A DNA stretch of 64,000 nt from positions 2,154,796 to 2,218,795 of the forward strand of contig CP053450.1 in NCBI GenBank assembly GCA_013285505.1, written 5' to 3'. The notes beneath the pieces were generated by a model, which saw nothing but the letters and a program-made list of their open reading frames with translations, ran no database searches and was not told the DNA's origin. Positions 19,411 through 29,182 of the stretch are shown piece by piece. Position 1 is the first letter of the stretch, and each line of letters begins with the position of its first letter. Made by a program: the position numbers and the translations under genes. This DNA comes from Planctomycetota bacterium (lineage in GTDB: Bacteria; Planctomycetota; Phycisphaerae; Phycisphaerales; UBA1924).

Positions 19411-20741
19411 GTCAACGGGCTCTGGGAACTCTGATCGTTCTCTTCGTCCTCGTCCTGCTCCTCTTCAGCCTCGGGCACGCTGGTATGGGGATGGGCGGCG
19501 GGTGGGCGTGGCTCCTCCTTCTGCTCGCCCTGGTGTCCCTATTCCTCCTCATGGGTGGGATGTGTGGGCATGGAGGCCATGGCCATGGGGGACACACGCA
19601 CGGCGGCGCACCGCACGCTCCACAGACGCCGCGTTCGCCGAACGTGGACACCGCCGATGTCTTCGCGCCCGAGAGCGAGCGGCGCGTTGGGGCTGCGACG
19701 GTCCGCGAGGGGAGGCTGCTGACATCGGCCGACGACGCGATCGCCCGTCTGCGCGAGCGCTTCAGGGGCACCGGCTGGACCCCACTGCTCACGCCCGCCG
19801 AGGATGGCACTCCTTCGCTCGCGCTCCTCCCGATCGCACTCGATCGTGCTGAGCAGATCGGGCAGCGGTACTGGCTGCACGCCCTGCTCCTTCTCGCGAC
19901 GCTCGCCACGACGGCGTGGGCAGGGGCGCTGCACCAGGGTATCAACCTGCTCCAGGAGCCCGGGCGATTCGCCGCCGGCCTGCCCTACTCGCTCGGGCTC
20001 ATGCTCATCCTCGGCGCCCACGAGATGGGCCACTACTTCGCCGCCCGCAAGCACGCCATGCACGTCTCGTTGCCGTATTTCATCCCCATCCCGTTCGCGC
20101 TGGGTACGTTCGGCGCCTTCATATCCCTCCGATCGCCCGCGCCCTCGCGCCGTGCCCTGTTCGACATGGCGGTGGCCGGTCCGCTCGCCGGCCTCGTCGT
20201 CGCCATCCCCGCGCTCCTGGTCGGTCTTCCGATGTCCACGGTCTCCGAGACGGCGCCGAGCGCCATGGCGATGCACGGCGGCGGCGTCAACGTCGGTTCG
20301 TCGCTGCTCCTCGCCACGCTCGCGAGCCTCGGCCTTGGCGACGATCTCACGGGGCACGTGATCCTCCTGCACCCGCTCGCGTTTGCAGGTTGGCTGGGAC
20401 TCCTGGTTACCGCGTTGAACCTGCTGCCCATCGGTCAACTCGACGGCGGGCACATTTCCGATGCGATGTTCGGCCAGCGCCGCAGCGCCATGATCGGCAC
20501 GGCCGCGCTGGTCGCCCTGTTCGGCCTCGGCATCTTCGTGTGGTCCGGCCTGTTGTTCTGGGCGTTCATCGTCTGGTTCATAGCGGGGCGCAAGGGGCTC
20601 CCGCCCCTCAACGACATCACGCCACTAGGCGCTGGCCGCCTTACGCTCGGCTGGCTCGCCCTGGCGATCCTCGCGGCCATTCTGATACCCGTCCCGCACG
20701 AGCTGTTCGAGTCGCTCGGGATCCCCTGCCCCTACCTGTGA
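19407..20741 (+). CDS. EGY-like site-2 (M50) intramembrane metalloprotease
   Basis: The 444-residue membrane protein has two N-terminal helices, a His/Gly-rich linker ([15 protein letters not shown]) and the M50 zinc site HEMGH (residues about 204-208), with the second zinc ligand in [12 protein letters not shown]. This is the arrangement of plant and bacterial EGY-type site-2 proteases. These cut membrane-bound substrates such as anti-sigma factors. In this operon, next to a SpoIIE-type phosphatase, a role in envelope-stress signalling is possible but inferred. Confidence 0.8.
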   Translation: MSQRALGTLIVLFVLVLLLFSLGHAGMGMGGGWAWLLLLLALVSLFLLMGGMCGHGGHGHGGHTHGGAPHAPQTPRSPNVDTADVFAPESERRVGAATVREGRLLTSADDAIARLRERFRGTGWTPLLTPAEDGTPSLALLPIALDRAEQIGQRYWLHALLLLATLATTAWAGALHQGINLLQEPGRFAAGLPYSLGLMLILGAHEMGHYFAARKHAMHVSLPYFIPIPFALGTFGAFISLRSPAPSRRALFDMAVAGPLAGLVVAIPALLVGLPMSTVSETAPSAMAMHGGGVNVGSSLLLATLASLGLGDDLTGHVILLHPLAFAGWLGLLVTALNLLPIGQLDGGHISDAMFGQRRSAMIGTAALVALFGLGIFVWSGLLFWAFIVWFIAGRKGLPPLNDITPLGAGRLTLGWLALAILAAILIPVPHELFESLGIPCPYL

Positions 20742-20756
20742 TTCGCGGAGCTTGAG

Positions 20757-22311
20757 ATGAGCGAGAACGACCACGCTATACGACCGGCGCTCCGAGCCCG
20801 ACGCATGGGGATCGACACGTACCGCGAGAACGTCATCTACATGCACGCCGAGTGTGAGGTGTGCCGGTCTGAGGGCTTCGAGTCGCAGGCGCGCGTGCTC
20901 GTCTCGTCGGGGTCCGCCCGCATCTCGGCAACTCTCAACGTCATTACGTCCGAGCTGCTGCATCCAGGCGAGGCGGGACTCTCCGAGGTGGCGTGGAATG
21001 CCCTCAGGGCCTCGGTGGGGGAGGCGCTCCAAGTCGAGCACATGCCTCCGCCTATCTCCATGAGCCACGTCCGCGCCAAGGTCTACGGCCGGCAGCTCGG
21101 CTTCGACGATTACAAGGCCATCGTGGACGATGTCGTAGCCGGCCGCCTCTCCAGCATCGAGATCGCGGCATTCCTGACGGCATGCGCCGTCGACCGACTC
21201 AATCCGGAGGAAGTGGCGTCACTCACCGCGGCCATGCTCGACGCCGGCGAACGACTCAAGTGGCCGAGCGAAGTCGTCGCCGACAAGCACTGCATCGGCG
21301 GCTTGCCGGGGAACCGGACAACGCCGATCGTGGTGGCCATCGTCGCCGCGTGCGGCGGCGTCATCCCGAAGACCTCGTCCCGAGCCATCACTTCGCCCGC
21401 GGGAACGGCGGACGTGATGGAGACGCTTGCACCCGTCGATCTCGACCTCGCGTCGATGCGCCGAGTCGTCGAAACGGAGGGTGGGTGCATCGCCTGGGGC
21501 GGATCGGTCGCGCTCAGCCCCGCGGACGATGTGCTGATCCGCGTAGAACGCCCGCTCGATCTTGATAGTGAAGGCCAGCTTGTCGCGTCCGTCCTCTCCA
21601 AGAAGGCGGCTGCGGGGTCAACCCACGTTGTCATCGACATGCCCGTCGGCTCAACAGCCAAGGTGCGGACGCGGGAGGCGGCCGCAAGCCTGCGCGCGCT
21701 CTTCGAATCGGTAGCCGAACGAGTCGGGCTGCGCCTTCTGGTCGTCGAAACTGACGGCAGCGCCCCTGTCGGGCGCGGTATCGGGCCGGCATTGGAGGCT
21801 CGGGACGTGCTCGCGGTACTCCATCAGAACTCCGACGCACCCCCCGATCTGCGGGATCGAGCGCTCTCCCTTGCGGGCGCAGTGCTGGAACTCACCGGGA
21901 TAGCTGCGGCAGGCACTGGCAATGCCATTGCGATTCAAACCCTTCAGAGTGGGCGGGCGCTCATGAAGTTCGAACGCATCTGCGAGGCTCAGGGTGGCAT
22001 GCTGCAACCGCCGGTTGCGTCACACACACGCGCCGTCGTCGCCCAAGCCGACGGGATCATCACGTCAATCGACAATCGGAGGCTGGCCAGAGCGGCCAAG
22101 CTCGCCGGCGCCCCGCGAGATGCGGCTGCCGGGATCGTCCTGGAAGTCGGCCTCGGCGATGTCGTCGAGCCGCGGGCAGCCGCTGTTCCGACTGCACGCC
22201 GACAGCCCGGGCGAGCTCGCGTACGCCGCCGAGTACGTCAGCTCCCAGAGTCCCATCGTGACGATCGGCCCGAACGATCAACGCGGTACCGCGACAGGAG
22301 GCTCGCCATGA
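20757..22311 (+). CDS. Archaeal-type AMP/thymidine phosphorylase, one frameshift
   Basis: The protein matches the archaeal AMP phosphorylase branch of the thymidine phosphorylase family, with an N-terminal extension of about 80 residues and the motif ADKHCIGGLPGNRTTPIV, then KTSSRAITSPAGTADVMETL. It cleaves AMP with phosphate to ribose 1,5-bisphosphate and adenine. At 22,170 one extra C breaks the frame: the true C-terminus (GQPLFRLHADSPGELAYAAEY) lies in the next frame and ends at 22,311. As given, the first frame reads on into prs and makes an 828-residue fusion, which is probably an artefact. The next gene start overlaps the restored stop by ATGA. Confidence 0.8.
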
Positions 22312-23243
22312 GCACGATCCTCGTCCCTCTCCCTGGCAATGAACCTCTCGCCGCGGCGCTGGCGGGCCACCTGCGGGCAGAGGTCGCGCACGTCAAGTTC
22401 CACCATTTCCCAGATGGCGAGACGTACGTGCGCTTTGAGACTGACGTCACAGGCAAGACCGTGTGGCTCGTCTGCACGCTGGATCGTCCTGACCCGAAGT
22501 TCGTACCGCTGATGATTACGTCCGAGACGGCGAAAGACCTCGGCGCCTCGCGCGTCGGCCTCATCGCGCCGTACCTGGCGTACATGCGGCAGGACGTGAG
22601 GTTCCGCCCGGGCGAGGCCGTGAGCAGCGCCTACTTCGCCAGGGTTCTCTCGTGCGTCGTTGATGCGCTCGTGACCGTTGACCCGCACCTGCACCGCCGG
22701 AGTTCGCTCGCCGAGATCTACACGATTCCCACCGCCACCGTGCATGCGGCGCCGAGGGTCGCGAACTGGATCCGCCGCGAAGTCGAAAGGCCGCTCTTGA
22801 TCGGCCCCGACGCCGAGAGCGAGCAGTGGGTGGCGGAGGTGGGCAAACTCGCCGGGGCGCCGCACATCGTGCTGAACAAGATCCGGCGGGGTGATCACGA
22901 TGTGGAGGTGTCCGTCCCCGATGTGGCACGGTGGGCCGCACACACGCCTGTGCTCGTTGATGACATCGTCTCGACCGCCAACACGATGATCGAAACGGTT
23001 GGCCACCTTCAGAGGACCGGCATGACCGCGCCGGTGTGCGTGGCGGTTCATGCGATCTTCGCGGCCGACGCCCACCAGCGTCTCGTGGATGCCGGGGCGC
23101 GTCAGATTGTTTCGTGCAACACGATCCCACACCCGTCGAATGCGATGGACCTGACGGACAGCATCGCAAAGGAGGCCCTCGCGCTGCAATGGTCGGCGTC
23201 GCGATGCTGCCCACCGCCAGTTCAGCCCGCGGATTTGACATGA
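22308..23243 (+). CDS. prs: Ribose-phosphate pyrophosphokinase (PRPP synthetase)
   Basis: The 311-residue enzyme converts ribose 5-phosphate and ATP to PRPP. It shows HHFPDGETYVR, LAYMRQDVRF and the PRPP-binding motif VLVDDIVSTANTM. It starts at ATG after CAGGAGG, overlapping the phosphorylase. The pairing suggests salvage or turnover of AMP ribose, because the phosphorylase and this enzyme act on linked ribose phosphates. The last 10 or so residues are non-conserved and overlap the next gene start (ATGA). Confidence 0.85.
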   Translation: MSTILVPLPGNEPLAAALAGHLRAEVAHVKFHHFPDGETYVRFETDVTGKTVWLVCTLDRPDPKFVPLMITSETAKDLGASRVGLIAPYLAYMRQDVRFRPGEAVSSAYFARVLSCVVDALVTVDPHLHRRSSLAEIYTIPTATVHAAPRVANWIRREVERPLLIGPDAESEQWVAEVGKLAGAPHIVLNKIRRGDHDVEVSVPDVARWAAHTPVLVDDIVSTANTMIETVGHLQRTGMTAPVCVAVHAIFAADAHQRLVDAGARQIVSCNTIPHPSNAMDLTDSIAKEALALQWSASRCCPPPVQPADLT

Positions 23244-24523
23244 GTCACACAATGAGGAGTAGAGCCCAGAAGACGCGCGGCCCTCGACAGCGATCTGCGT
23301 TTCTCATCGACCTGCTTGGAAAGGCTGGCATAGAGGTGAATGGCGATCACCCCTGGGACGTTCAGGTGGTTGACGGACGCGTCGCCAGTCGTGTCGCCCG
23401 CCGGGGCATCACTGGGCTTGGTGAGGCGTATGTCGAGGGGTGGTGGGAATGCGCCGCGCTGGATCAGTTCTTCGAGCGCGTCATGCGGGCTGGTCTGCCT
23501 GCCCAGATGCGGCGGCCTCCTCGCGTCCTTCTCACGTTCATGCGCAACCAGATTATGAATGTCCAGTCCCGGAGTCGGGCATTGCGAAATGGACGTGCGC
23601 ATTACGATCGGGGCAATGACCTGTTCTGCGCGATGCTCGATCGGCGCCTGGCGTACTCATGCGGTTACTGGATGAACGCAAGCAACCTCGACGACGCCCA
23701 GGAAGCCAAGCTCGACCTCGTCTGCCGCAAGCTCGGGCTCCGTCCCGGCATGCGCCTGCTTGACATTGGCTGTGGTTGGGGCAGCCTCGTCCGCCATGCG
23801 GCTGACAGGTTCGGGGTGCGGGCCGTCGGAATCACGGTGGCGGACGAGCAGGTAACATACGCCAGGGATGCGTGCCGCGGGCTCGATGTGGAAGTGCGGC
23901 TCCAGGACTACCGCGAACTCGACGAGCAGTTCGATCGCATCGCGTCGATTGGGATGTTCGAGCATGTCGGCCCAAAGAACTACCGCGGCTTCATGCGCGT
24001 CGCCCGACGCTGCCTGGCCGAGGACGGCCTGTTCCTGCTTCACACGATCGGCACGCGCGACAGCTTCCCCAATCCGACGCGATCTGAACTCGACTGGGTG
24101 GAGCGGAACATCTTTCCGGGGGCGGTCATGCCGTCGATGAAGCAGATCGGCGCAGCCCTCGATGGGGTGTTCGTCACGGAGGACGTCGAGAACTTCGGCG
24201 CCGACTACGACCCGACTCTGATGGCGTGGCACGCGAACTTCGATGCGGCGTGGGCCGATCTGGCGCCGAAATACGGAGAGCGGTTCCGGCGCATGTGGCG
24301 GTACTACCTGCTTTCCTGCGCGGGCGCGTTCAGATCTCGCGCATACCAGGTGTGGCAGTTCGCGCTCTCGCCTCGGGGCGTGCCAGGTGGATACCAGCGA
24401 ACCCGTCAAGTGAGCGACACCGCGCAGGAGTCCGAGCGACGACGCCTCCAGGTCAGGTCCAACGGGGCGGCGGAAGCCGACCTGAGAATGAGGGAGGGCG
24501 GATCTCATGCTAGAGAAGGTTGA
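23240..24523 (+). CDS. cfa: Cyclopropane-fatty-acyl-phospholipid synthase
   Basis: The 427-residue enzyme transfers a methylene group from S-adenosylmethionine to double bonds of membrane lipids. It has the Cfa core [13 protein letters not shown], the SAM motif [12 protein letters not shown], and [15 protein letters not shown]. The start at ATGAGTCAC overlaps the prs stop (ATGA). Cyclopropanation protects membranes in stress, which fits the island. The final ~40 residues are low-complexity and overlap the following gene by 17 bases. Confidence 0.88.
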   Translation: MSHTMRSRAQKTRGPRQRSAFLIDLLGKAGIEVNGDHPWDVQVVDGRVASRVARRGITGLGEAYVEGWWECAALDQFFERVMRAGLPAQMRRPPRVLLTFMRNQIMNVQSRSRALRNGRAHYDRGNDLFCAMLDRRLAYSCGYWMNASNLDDAQEAKLDLVCRKLGLRPGMRLLDIGCGWGSLVRHAADRFGVRAVGITVADEQVTYARDACRGLDVEVRLQDYRELDEQFDRIASIGMFEHVGPKNYRGFMRVARRCLAEDGLFLLHTIGTRDSFPNPTRSELDWVERNIFPGAVMPSMKQIGAALDGVFVTEDVENFGADYDPTLMAWHANFDAAWADLAPKYGERFRRMWRYYLLSCAGAFRSRAYQVWQFALSPRGVPGGYQRTRQVSDTAQESERRRLQVRSNGAAEADLRMREGGSHAREG

Positions 24524-25931
24524 CTTTGGCAGCCGACGCATCGACGCCTACCGGGGCGTCGCTCCGGCCGAGCTTCTGGATCAGTTGACGGCGGCCAGTG
24601 CCGACTTGCGCGGCGTTCGCGTGCTGCATGTCAACGCGACACCGTACGGCGGCGGCGTGTCCGAGTTGCTTCGCTCGACAGTGCCGTTGCTCAACGATCT
24701 CGGTCTGGTCGCGGAGTGGAAGATCATCCGGGGCGACGACACCTTCTTCGACGCGACGAAGGCGATCCACAACGCCCTCCAGGGCGATCCGGCTGCCCTC
24801 ACGCAGGAGCAACGTACCGCGTACCTCGACGCATCGGAGCAGAACGCCCGCCTGCTCACCGAAGAGTATGACGTTGTGTTCGTCCACGATCCGCAGCCGG
24901 TGCCGATCCCCTCAATACGAGGTAGAGGCGAGAGCCGCTGGGTCTGGCGGTGCCATATCGACACGTCGCAGCCGAACTCTGACGTGTGGGGCCTGGTCCG
25001 CGGGCTCCTCGGCGAGTACGACGCCGCCGTCTTCACGATGGAGCAGTTCGCCCCGCCCGACTTCCCGATCTCGCGGGTCGAGCTCATTCCACCGGCGATC
25101 GATCCCCTGAGTCCCAAGAACCTCGAGTTGCCCGAAGGCATGGCTCGGCAGATCCTCGACTGGATCGGGGTCCCCGCCGACCAGCCCCTGGTGACACAGG
25201 TCGCTCGCTTCGACCCCTGGAAGGACCCGCTCGGCGTGATCGAGGCGTACCGGCTCGCCCGCGAGCAGGTCCCCGATCTGCAGCTCGCTCTCGTGGGCTC
25301 GATGGCGCTCGACGATCCCGAGGGCTGGGAGGTCTACAGACGCATCGAGACCGTCGCCGACGCCGATCCCCAGATCCATGTGTTCACGAACCTCACCGGT
25401 GTCGGCAACATCGAGGTCAACGCCTTTCAGCGGCTGTCCGAGGTCGTCATTCAGAAGTCGATCCGGGAAGGCTTCGGACTTGTGGTCTCCGAAGCCATGT
25501 GGAAGGGCACACCCGTCGTCGCCGGACGCGCCGGCGGCACCCCGCTCCAAGTGGCGGACGGGGTCGGCGGCGTCCTCGTCGACGATGTCGAGGGGTGCGC
25601 AGCAGCGATGATCAAGCTCCTCAACGACGAGGGCCGGCGGCGGAGCCTCGGCGACGCCGGCAGAGCACGCGTGCGCGAGCACTTCCTGCTACCAAGACTG
25701 CTCCTCAACGAGGTCATGCTCATACGGGACCTCGTCGAGGCCCGCCCGATCAGCCGGTCGCAGGAGTGGTTCGAGTCGCGCGACCCGGTCTGTGGCATGG
25801 CCATTGCCGCAAGGGCCGCCGCGCCAACCGCGCAGCACCGCGAGCGCACGTACAGGTTTTGTTCCGAAACCTGCCGGGAGAGATTCCGCCGGGACCCGGC
25901 CCGATACGTCGCACAGTTCGAGGTGTCGTGA
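24507..25931 (+). CDS. treT: TreT-like trehalose synthase glycosyltransferase with C-terminal YHS metal-binding domain
   Basis: The 474-residue protein is a GT4 glycosyltransferase close to TreT, which makes trehalose from ADP- or UDP-glucose and glucose. Motifs are [26 protein letters not shown] and the nucleotide-sugar site [15 protein letters not shown]. After residue about 427 it carries a YHS-type domain, DPVCGMAI ... [12 protein letters not shown], that binds metal through cysteines; I know no TreT that normally carries one. The gene starts after GGGAGGGCGG inside cfa and its stop overlaps galT (TGATG). Confidence 0.8.
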   Translation: MLEKVDFGSRRIDAYRGVAPAELLDQLTAASADLRGVRVLHVNATPYGGGVSELLRSTVPLLNDLGLVAEWKIIRGDDTFFDATKAIHNALQGDPAALTQEQRTAYLDASEQNARLLTEEYDVVFVHDPQPVPIPSIRGRGESRWVWRCHIDTSQPNSDVWGLVRGLLGEYDAAVFTMEQFAPPDFPISRVELIPPAIDPLSPKNLELPEGMARQILDWIGVPADQPLVTQVARFDPWKDPLGVIEAYRLAREQVPDLQLALVGSMALDDPEGWEVYRRIETVADADPQIHVFTNLTGVGNIEVNAFQRLSEVVIQKSIREGFGLVVSEAMWKGTPVVAGRAGGTPLQVADGVGGVLVDDVEGCAAAMIKLLNDEGRRRSLGDAGRARVREHFLLPRLLLNEVMLIRDLVEARPISRSQEWFESRDPVCGMAIAARAAAPTAQHRERTYRFCSETCRERFRRDPARYVAQFEVS

Positions 25932-26945
25932 TGTCCGAGCTTCGCCGTGATCCGATCTCAGGTGACTGGGTGGCCTTCGCCCCCGAGCGATCGCGGCGGC
26001 CGCATGACCGCGAGACCGGCGCCGGCCGGCCCGTCTGCCCGTTCTGTCCGGGCAACGAGCACATGACCCCGCCGGAGCTCGAGCGGGTCGCCGGCGTTGA
26101 GCCCGGCGAATGGCTGATCCGAGTCGTGGAGAACCGGTACTCGGCATTCCGGCCAGACCAGGAGCGGTCTCGGACCGGACCCGATCCCAGCGGCTTCGCC
26201 CGTCGGCCCGCTCGTGGCGCACAAGAGGTCGTGATCGAGTCGCCGGACCACACCGCGGCATTCAGCGCGTATCCACCAGAGCACGTGGCGCACGTCTTTG
26301 GTGTCTATCAGAGGAGGCTTCGGGCCCTGAGCGCGCGCCCCGGCGTCTCCACCGTCACCATCTTCCGAAACCACGGGGCTGCTGCCGGCACGTCCCTGGC
26401 TCATCCCCATTCGCAGATTGTCGCATCGAACGCGGAGCCTTCGACATGTCGCCTCGACCGCACTGCGCTGGGCCAAGGCTGCCCCTACTGCAGCATGCTC
26501 GACACGGAGCGCAAGGCCGGAGAGCGCGTCCTGCTCCAGTCCGACGGTTTCGTCACCGTCCTTCCGTTCGCCTCGCAATGGCCCTTCGAGGTCTGGATCC
26601 TGCCCGTGGTGCACCAGCGCTCCTTTGCGCAGGCCGGTGAGTGCGAGATACGCGCAGTTGCGGCAGCCACGCAGCGAGCCGCTTGAGGCTCTGCGGTCGT
26701 CGCTGGACGACCCGCCGTACAACTTCGTGATCCACACACTCCGGGAGAATGAAACGCCAAACAACGCGTTCCATTGGCACATCCGCATCACGCCGCGCCT
26801 CGGCGTGCCGGGCGGGTTCGAACTCGCCACGGGAATCATGATCAACTCGGTCCTGCCGGAACAGGCGGCGGACGTGCTCCGTGCGGCCGCATATTCCGAT
26901 CGTGCCTCGTTGCGATCAAGCTCCACGCGAGAGGCTGGCTCATGA
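25931..26945 (+). CDS. galT: Galactose-1-phosphate uridylyltransferase-like protein, one frameshift
   Basis: The N-terminal half reads [28 protein letters not shown] (zinc) and NHGAAAGTSLAHPHSQI (active-site His). The second half, after a shift near 26,671, continues in another frame with PPYNFVIHTLRE and AFHWHIRITPRL. Removing one base restores a protein of about 338 residues. GalT-type enzymes swap UMP between hexose 1-phosphates, so with TreT this hints at nucleotide-sugar supply. The restored stop at 26,945 overlaps the next gene ATG (26,942). Confidence 0.75.
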
Positions 26946-27697
26946 TTGCCCATGAATATGTCTGGACATTCTGGTCGGTCGCCTTTCTTCTGCCGTGGGC
27001 TGCACTGTTTCTCCTCGTGCCGGAACAGCGCCGCATCATGCTGCGGGCAAGCCTGCTCACGGCGCCGCTCGGGCTGAGCCAGCCCCTATTCGTCCCCGAG
27101 TACTGGAATCCACCGAGCCTGCTCGGCCTCGCCCAGCGAACCGGTTTCGACATCGAGAGCGTGCTCTTCTCGTTCGGGCTCGGCGGCGTCGGAGCGGTGC
27201 TCTACAACGCCGTGACGCGTAAAGCCTCCGAGCCCGTCCCGCCCCAGGAGCGATGCCACCGTCGGCACAAGCACCACATCTCCGCCCTGCTGACGCCGTT
27301 GGTCGTCTTTCCCGTGCTTTATCCGTGGGGGTGGAATCCGATCTACCCCGCGATCATCGCAATGCTCGTGGGCGCGATCGCCAACGTCGGATGCCGTCCA
27401 GAGCTCCTCGGAAAGACGATCCTCGGTGGGATCCTCTTCCTCGTGTACTACACGCTGCTCTTCCTCGGGTTTCAGGCATCGGCCCCGGGGTACGTCGATC
27501 AGATCTGGAACTGGGACGCGATCACAGGTATCCGCGTGCTCGGGATGCCAATCGAGGAACTGCTCTTCGCCGGCGCGTTCGGCTGCTACTGGTCCGGCGC
27601 GTACGAGCACATTTTCTGGATGCGCCCCGCCAGAACCGAAGCCGCCCAATCCACACGACCTCACGCCCGGGCCGCCAAGGAGCCGCACCATGGATAA
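26942..27697 (+). CDS. Lycopene-cyclase-domain membrane protein
   Basis: The 251-residue protein has about seven helices. It carries HEYVWTFWSVAFLLP and the PIEE motif in VLGMPIEELLFAGAFG, hallmarks of the heterodimeric (CrtYcd/CarR type) lycopene cyclase fold. No other carotenoid gene is seen nearby, so the substrate is open. It overlaps the galT end and the next gene (ATG at 27,690). Confidence 0.6.
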   Translation: MIAHEYVWTFWSVAFLLPWAALFLLVPEQRRIMLRASLLTAPLGLSQPLFVPEYWNPPSLLGLAQRTGFDIESVLFSFGLGGVGAVLYNAVTRKASEPVPPQERCHRRHKHHISALLTPLVVFPVLYPWGWNPIYPAIIAMLVGAIANVGCRPELLGKTILGGILFLVYYTLLFLGFQASAPGYVDQIWNWDAITGIRVLGMPIEELLFAGAFGCYWSGAYEHIFWMRPARTEAAQSTRPHARAAKEPHHG

Positions 27698-28331
27698 CGC
27701 CGTCGCCCTCGTCCAAGCCTATCTCCGCCTGAACGGCTACTTCACCGTCACCGAATTCCCGATCATCGAAGCCCTGCGACACGGCGGGCATCGCACAGCC
27801 ACGGACATTGACGTGCTGGCATTCCGATTCCCGGGTGCGGGACGGCTGGTCCCGCGGGCGGGCGGCTCCGGTCGTCGGGACATGATCATCGCGGGGCCGG
27901 ATACGGCGCTGGGCGTCCCGCCGGACGCCCCCGACATGCTTATAGGCGAGGTTAAGGAGAGCCGGGCCGAGTTGAATGCCGCGGCGACCGATGCGGCGGT
28001 GCTCCGAGCTGTGCTTGTTCGGTTTGGATGCTGTCGGCCTGCTGATGCGGACACGACAGTTCAATCCCTGATAAGAGACGGACGCGCCGAGACCTCCCCA
28101 GGACACGCCGTCCGGCTCGTTGCCTTCGGCTCCCACGCGCCGGAGGGCCGGTCTCCGCGCCATTCGATCGTGTTACTGGAGACCGTCGTCGCCTTTCTCG
28201 AGGCCTATGTCGCCGACAACTGGGACGTGCTGCGCCATGCTGAGTTCAAGGACCCCGCGTTCGGGTTCCTCGTCACGCTCTTCAAGTCCGGGCATGGGCG
28301 CTGGGACATGGCCCGTGACGTGCGTGGTTGA
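27690..28331 (+). CDS. Unknown protein with PD-(D/E)XK-like motif
   Basis: The 213-residue protein has the pattern TDIDVLAFRF and, further on, LIGEVKES, spaced as in PD-(D/E)XK nucleases (an Asp strand, then ExK). The rest is unrecognised, with no helix-turn-helix or membrane helix. It might be a small nuclease or an inactive relative. It lies in the array between lycopene-cyclase-fold and Cys-rich membrane proteins. Confidence 0.55.
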   Translation: MDNAVALVQAYLRLNGYFTVTEFPIIEALRHGGHRTATDIDVLAFRFPGAGRLVPRAGGSGRRDMIIAGPDTALGVPPDAPDMLIGEVKESRAELNAAATDAAVLRAVLVRFGCCRPADADTTVQSLIRDGRAETSPGHAVRLVAFGSHAPEGRSPRHSIVLLETVVAFLEAYVADNWDVLRHAEFKDPAFGFLVTLFKSGHGRWDMARDVRG

Positions 28332-28360
28332 AGCGGGCATGATCCACGGAGGCTGAGTGA

Positions 28361-29182
28361 ATGCACACTTCGGTTCAACTCGTGATCTGGACGGCAGCCT
28401 TCGAGAGTCTGTTCGCTCTCGCCTTGACCGCGGCGCCTCGCGTTCAATCCGGCGGTCTCGCGCACGCGCTAGCGCGTGCTCCGCTCCTTGACGTGGTCGT
28501 ATCGATCCTTACGTGGGGTCCGTGGGTGGTCGGGATCGCCGTGGACGGCTGGCTCGGCCTCGCGGGCGTCATTGGCGGCCAGGCGATCGCACTAGCCTCC
28601 TGGGTGCTCTTGCACGAGGCGACGCACCAGCGCGCCCGACATGGTCCGCGCATCGTCAAGGTCCTAAACCGCATCGTGGGGCGCGCGCCCAACCACCTCG
28701 CGCTCTGGATCAGCCTGATCGCTCTGCCCGGATTCTTGGTGATTCGCTATGCGGAACTCCTGCTCTATCCACCGCTGCGCTGGCTGCTGGGTTTCCCCAA
28801 GTACCGCCACGGCGACTGGGTCAACGTCTCTCGCCAGAAGTTCCAGGGGCTCGTCGGGCACGACCTCATCTGGTGCTTGTACTGCGACTGGATGACGGGC
28901 GTCTACGCCCTAGGCGGGGAGATGCTGCGCAACGTCGAGTCGTTCTGGTGCCCCATCCGCTTCTACGACGGGAAGAAGTGCGAGAACTGCCGCATCGACT
29001 TCCCAGACATCGATGGCGGATGGGTGCCGGCGGACGGGAGCATGACAGACGTCGCCTCCAAACTCGAGACCATGTACGCCGGCGGACACAGGGAGTGGTA
29101 CGGCCATCCCGCCCGCCTGACCATCAGCGCCGAGCATACATGTGGCACTCCGCCATCATCAGCAGGCTGCGAGCCAAGATGA
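28361..29182 (+). CDS. Conserved-looking Cys-rich membrane protein of unknown function
   Basis: The 273-residue protein has about four membrane helices in its first half. Its C-terminal half is soluble and Cys-rich: CLYCDWMTGVYALGGEML, FWCPIRFYDGKKCENC. The Cys pairs could bind a metal or cofactor. The RBS GGAGG lies upstream. Its stop overlaps the next ATG (ATGA). I do not recognise a family. Confidence 0.55.
   Translation: MHTSVQLVIWTAAFESLFALALTAAPRVQSGGLAHALARAPLLDVVVSILTWGPWVVGIAVDGWLGLAGVIGGQAIALASWVLLHEATHQRARHGPRIVKVLNRIVGRAPNHLALWISLIALPGFLVIRYAELLLYPPLRWLLGFPKYRHGDWVNVSRQKFQGLVGHDLIWCLYCDWMTGVYALGGEMLRNVESFWCPIRFYDGKKCENCRIDFPDIDGGWVPADGSMTDVASKLETMYAGGHREWYGHPARLTISAEHTCGTPPSSAGCEPR

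Noticed and set aside
20757..23243. An 828-residue fusion of AMP phosphorylase with PRPP synthetase
   Set aside because: The second part starts at its own ATG with a good RBS, and the conserved C-terminus of the phosphorylase is in another frame. One extra base explains it better.
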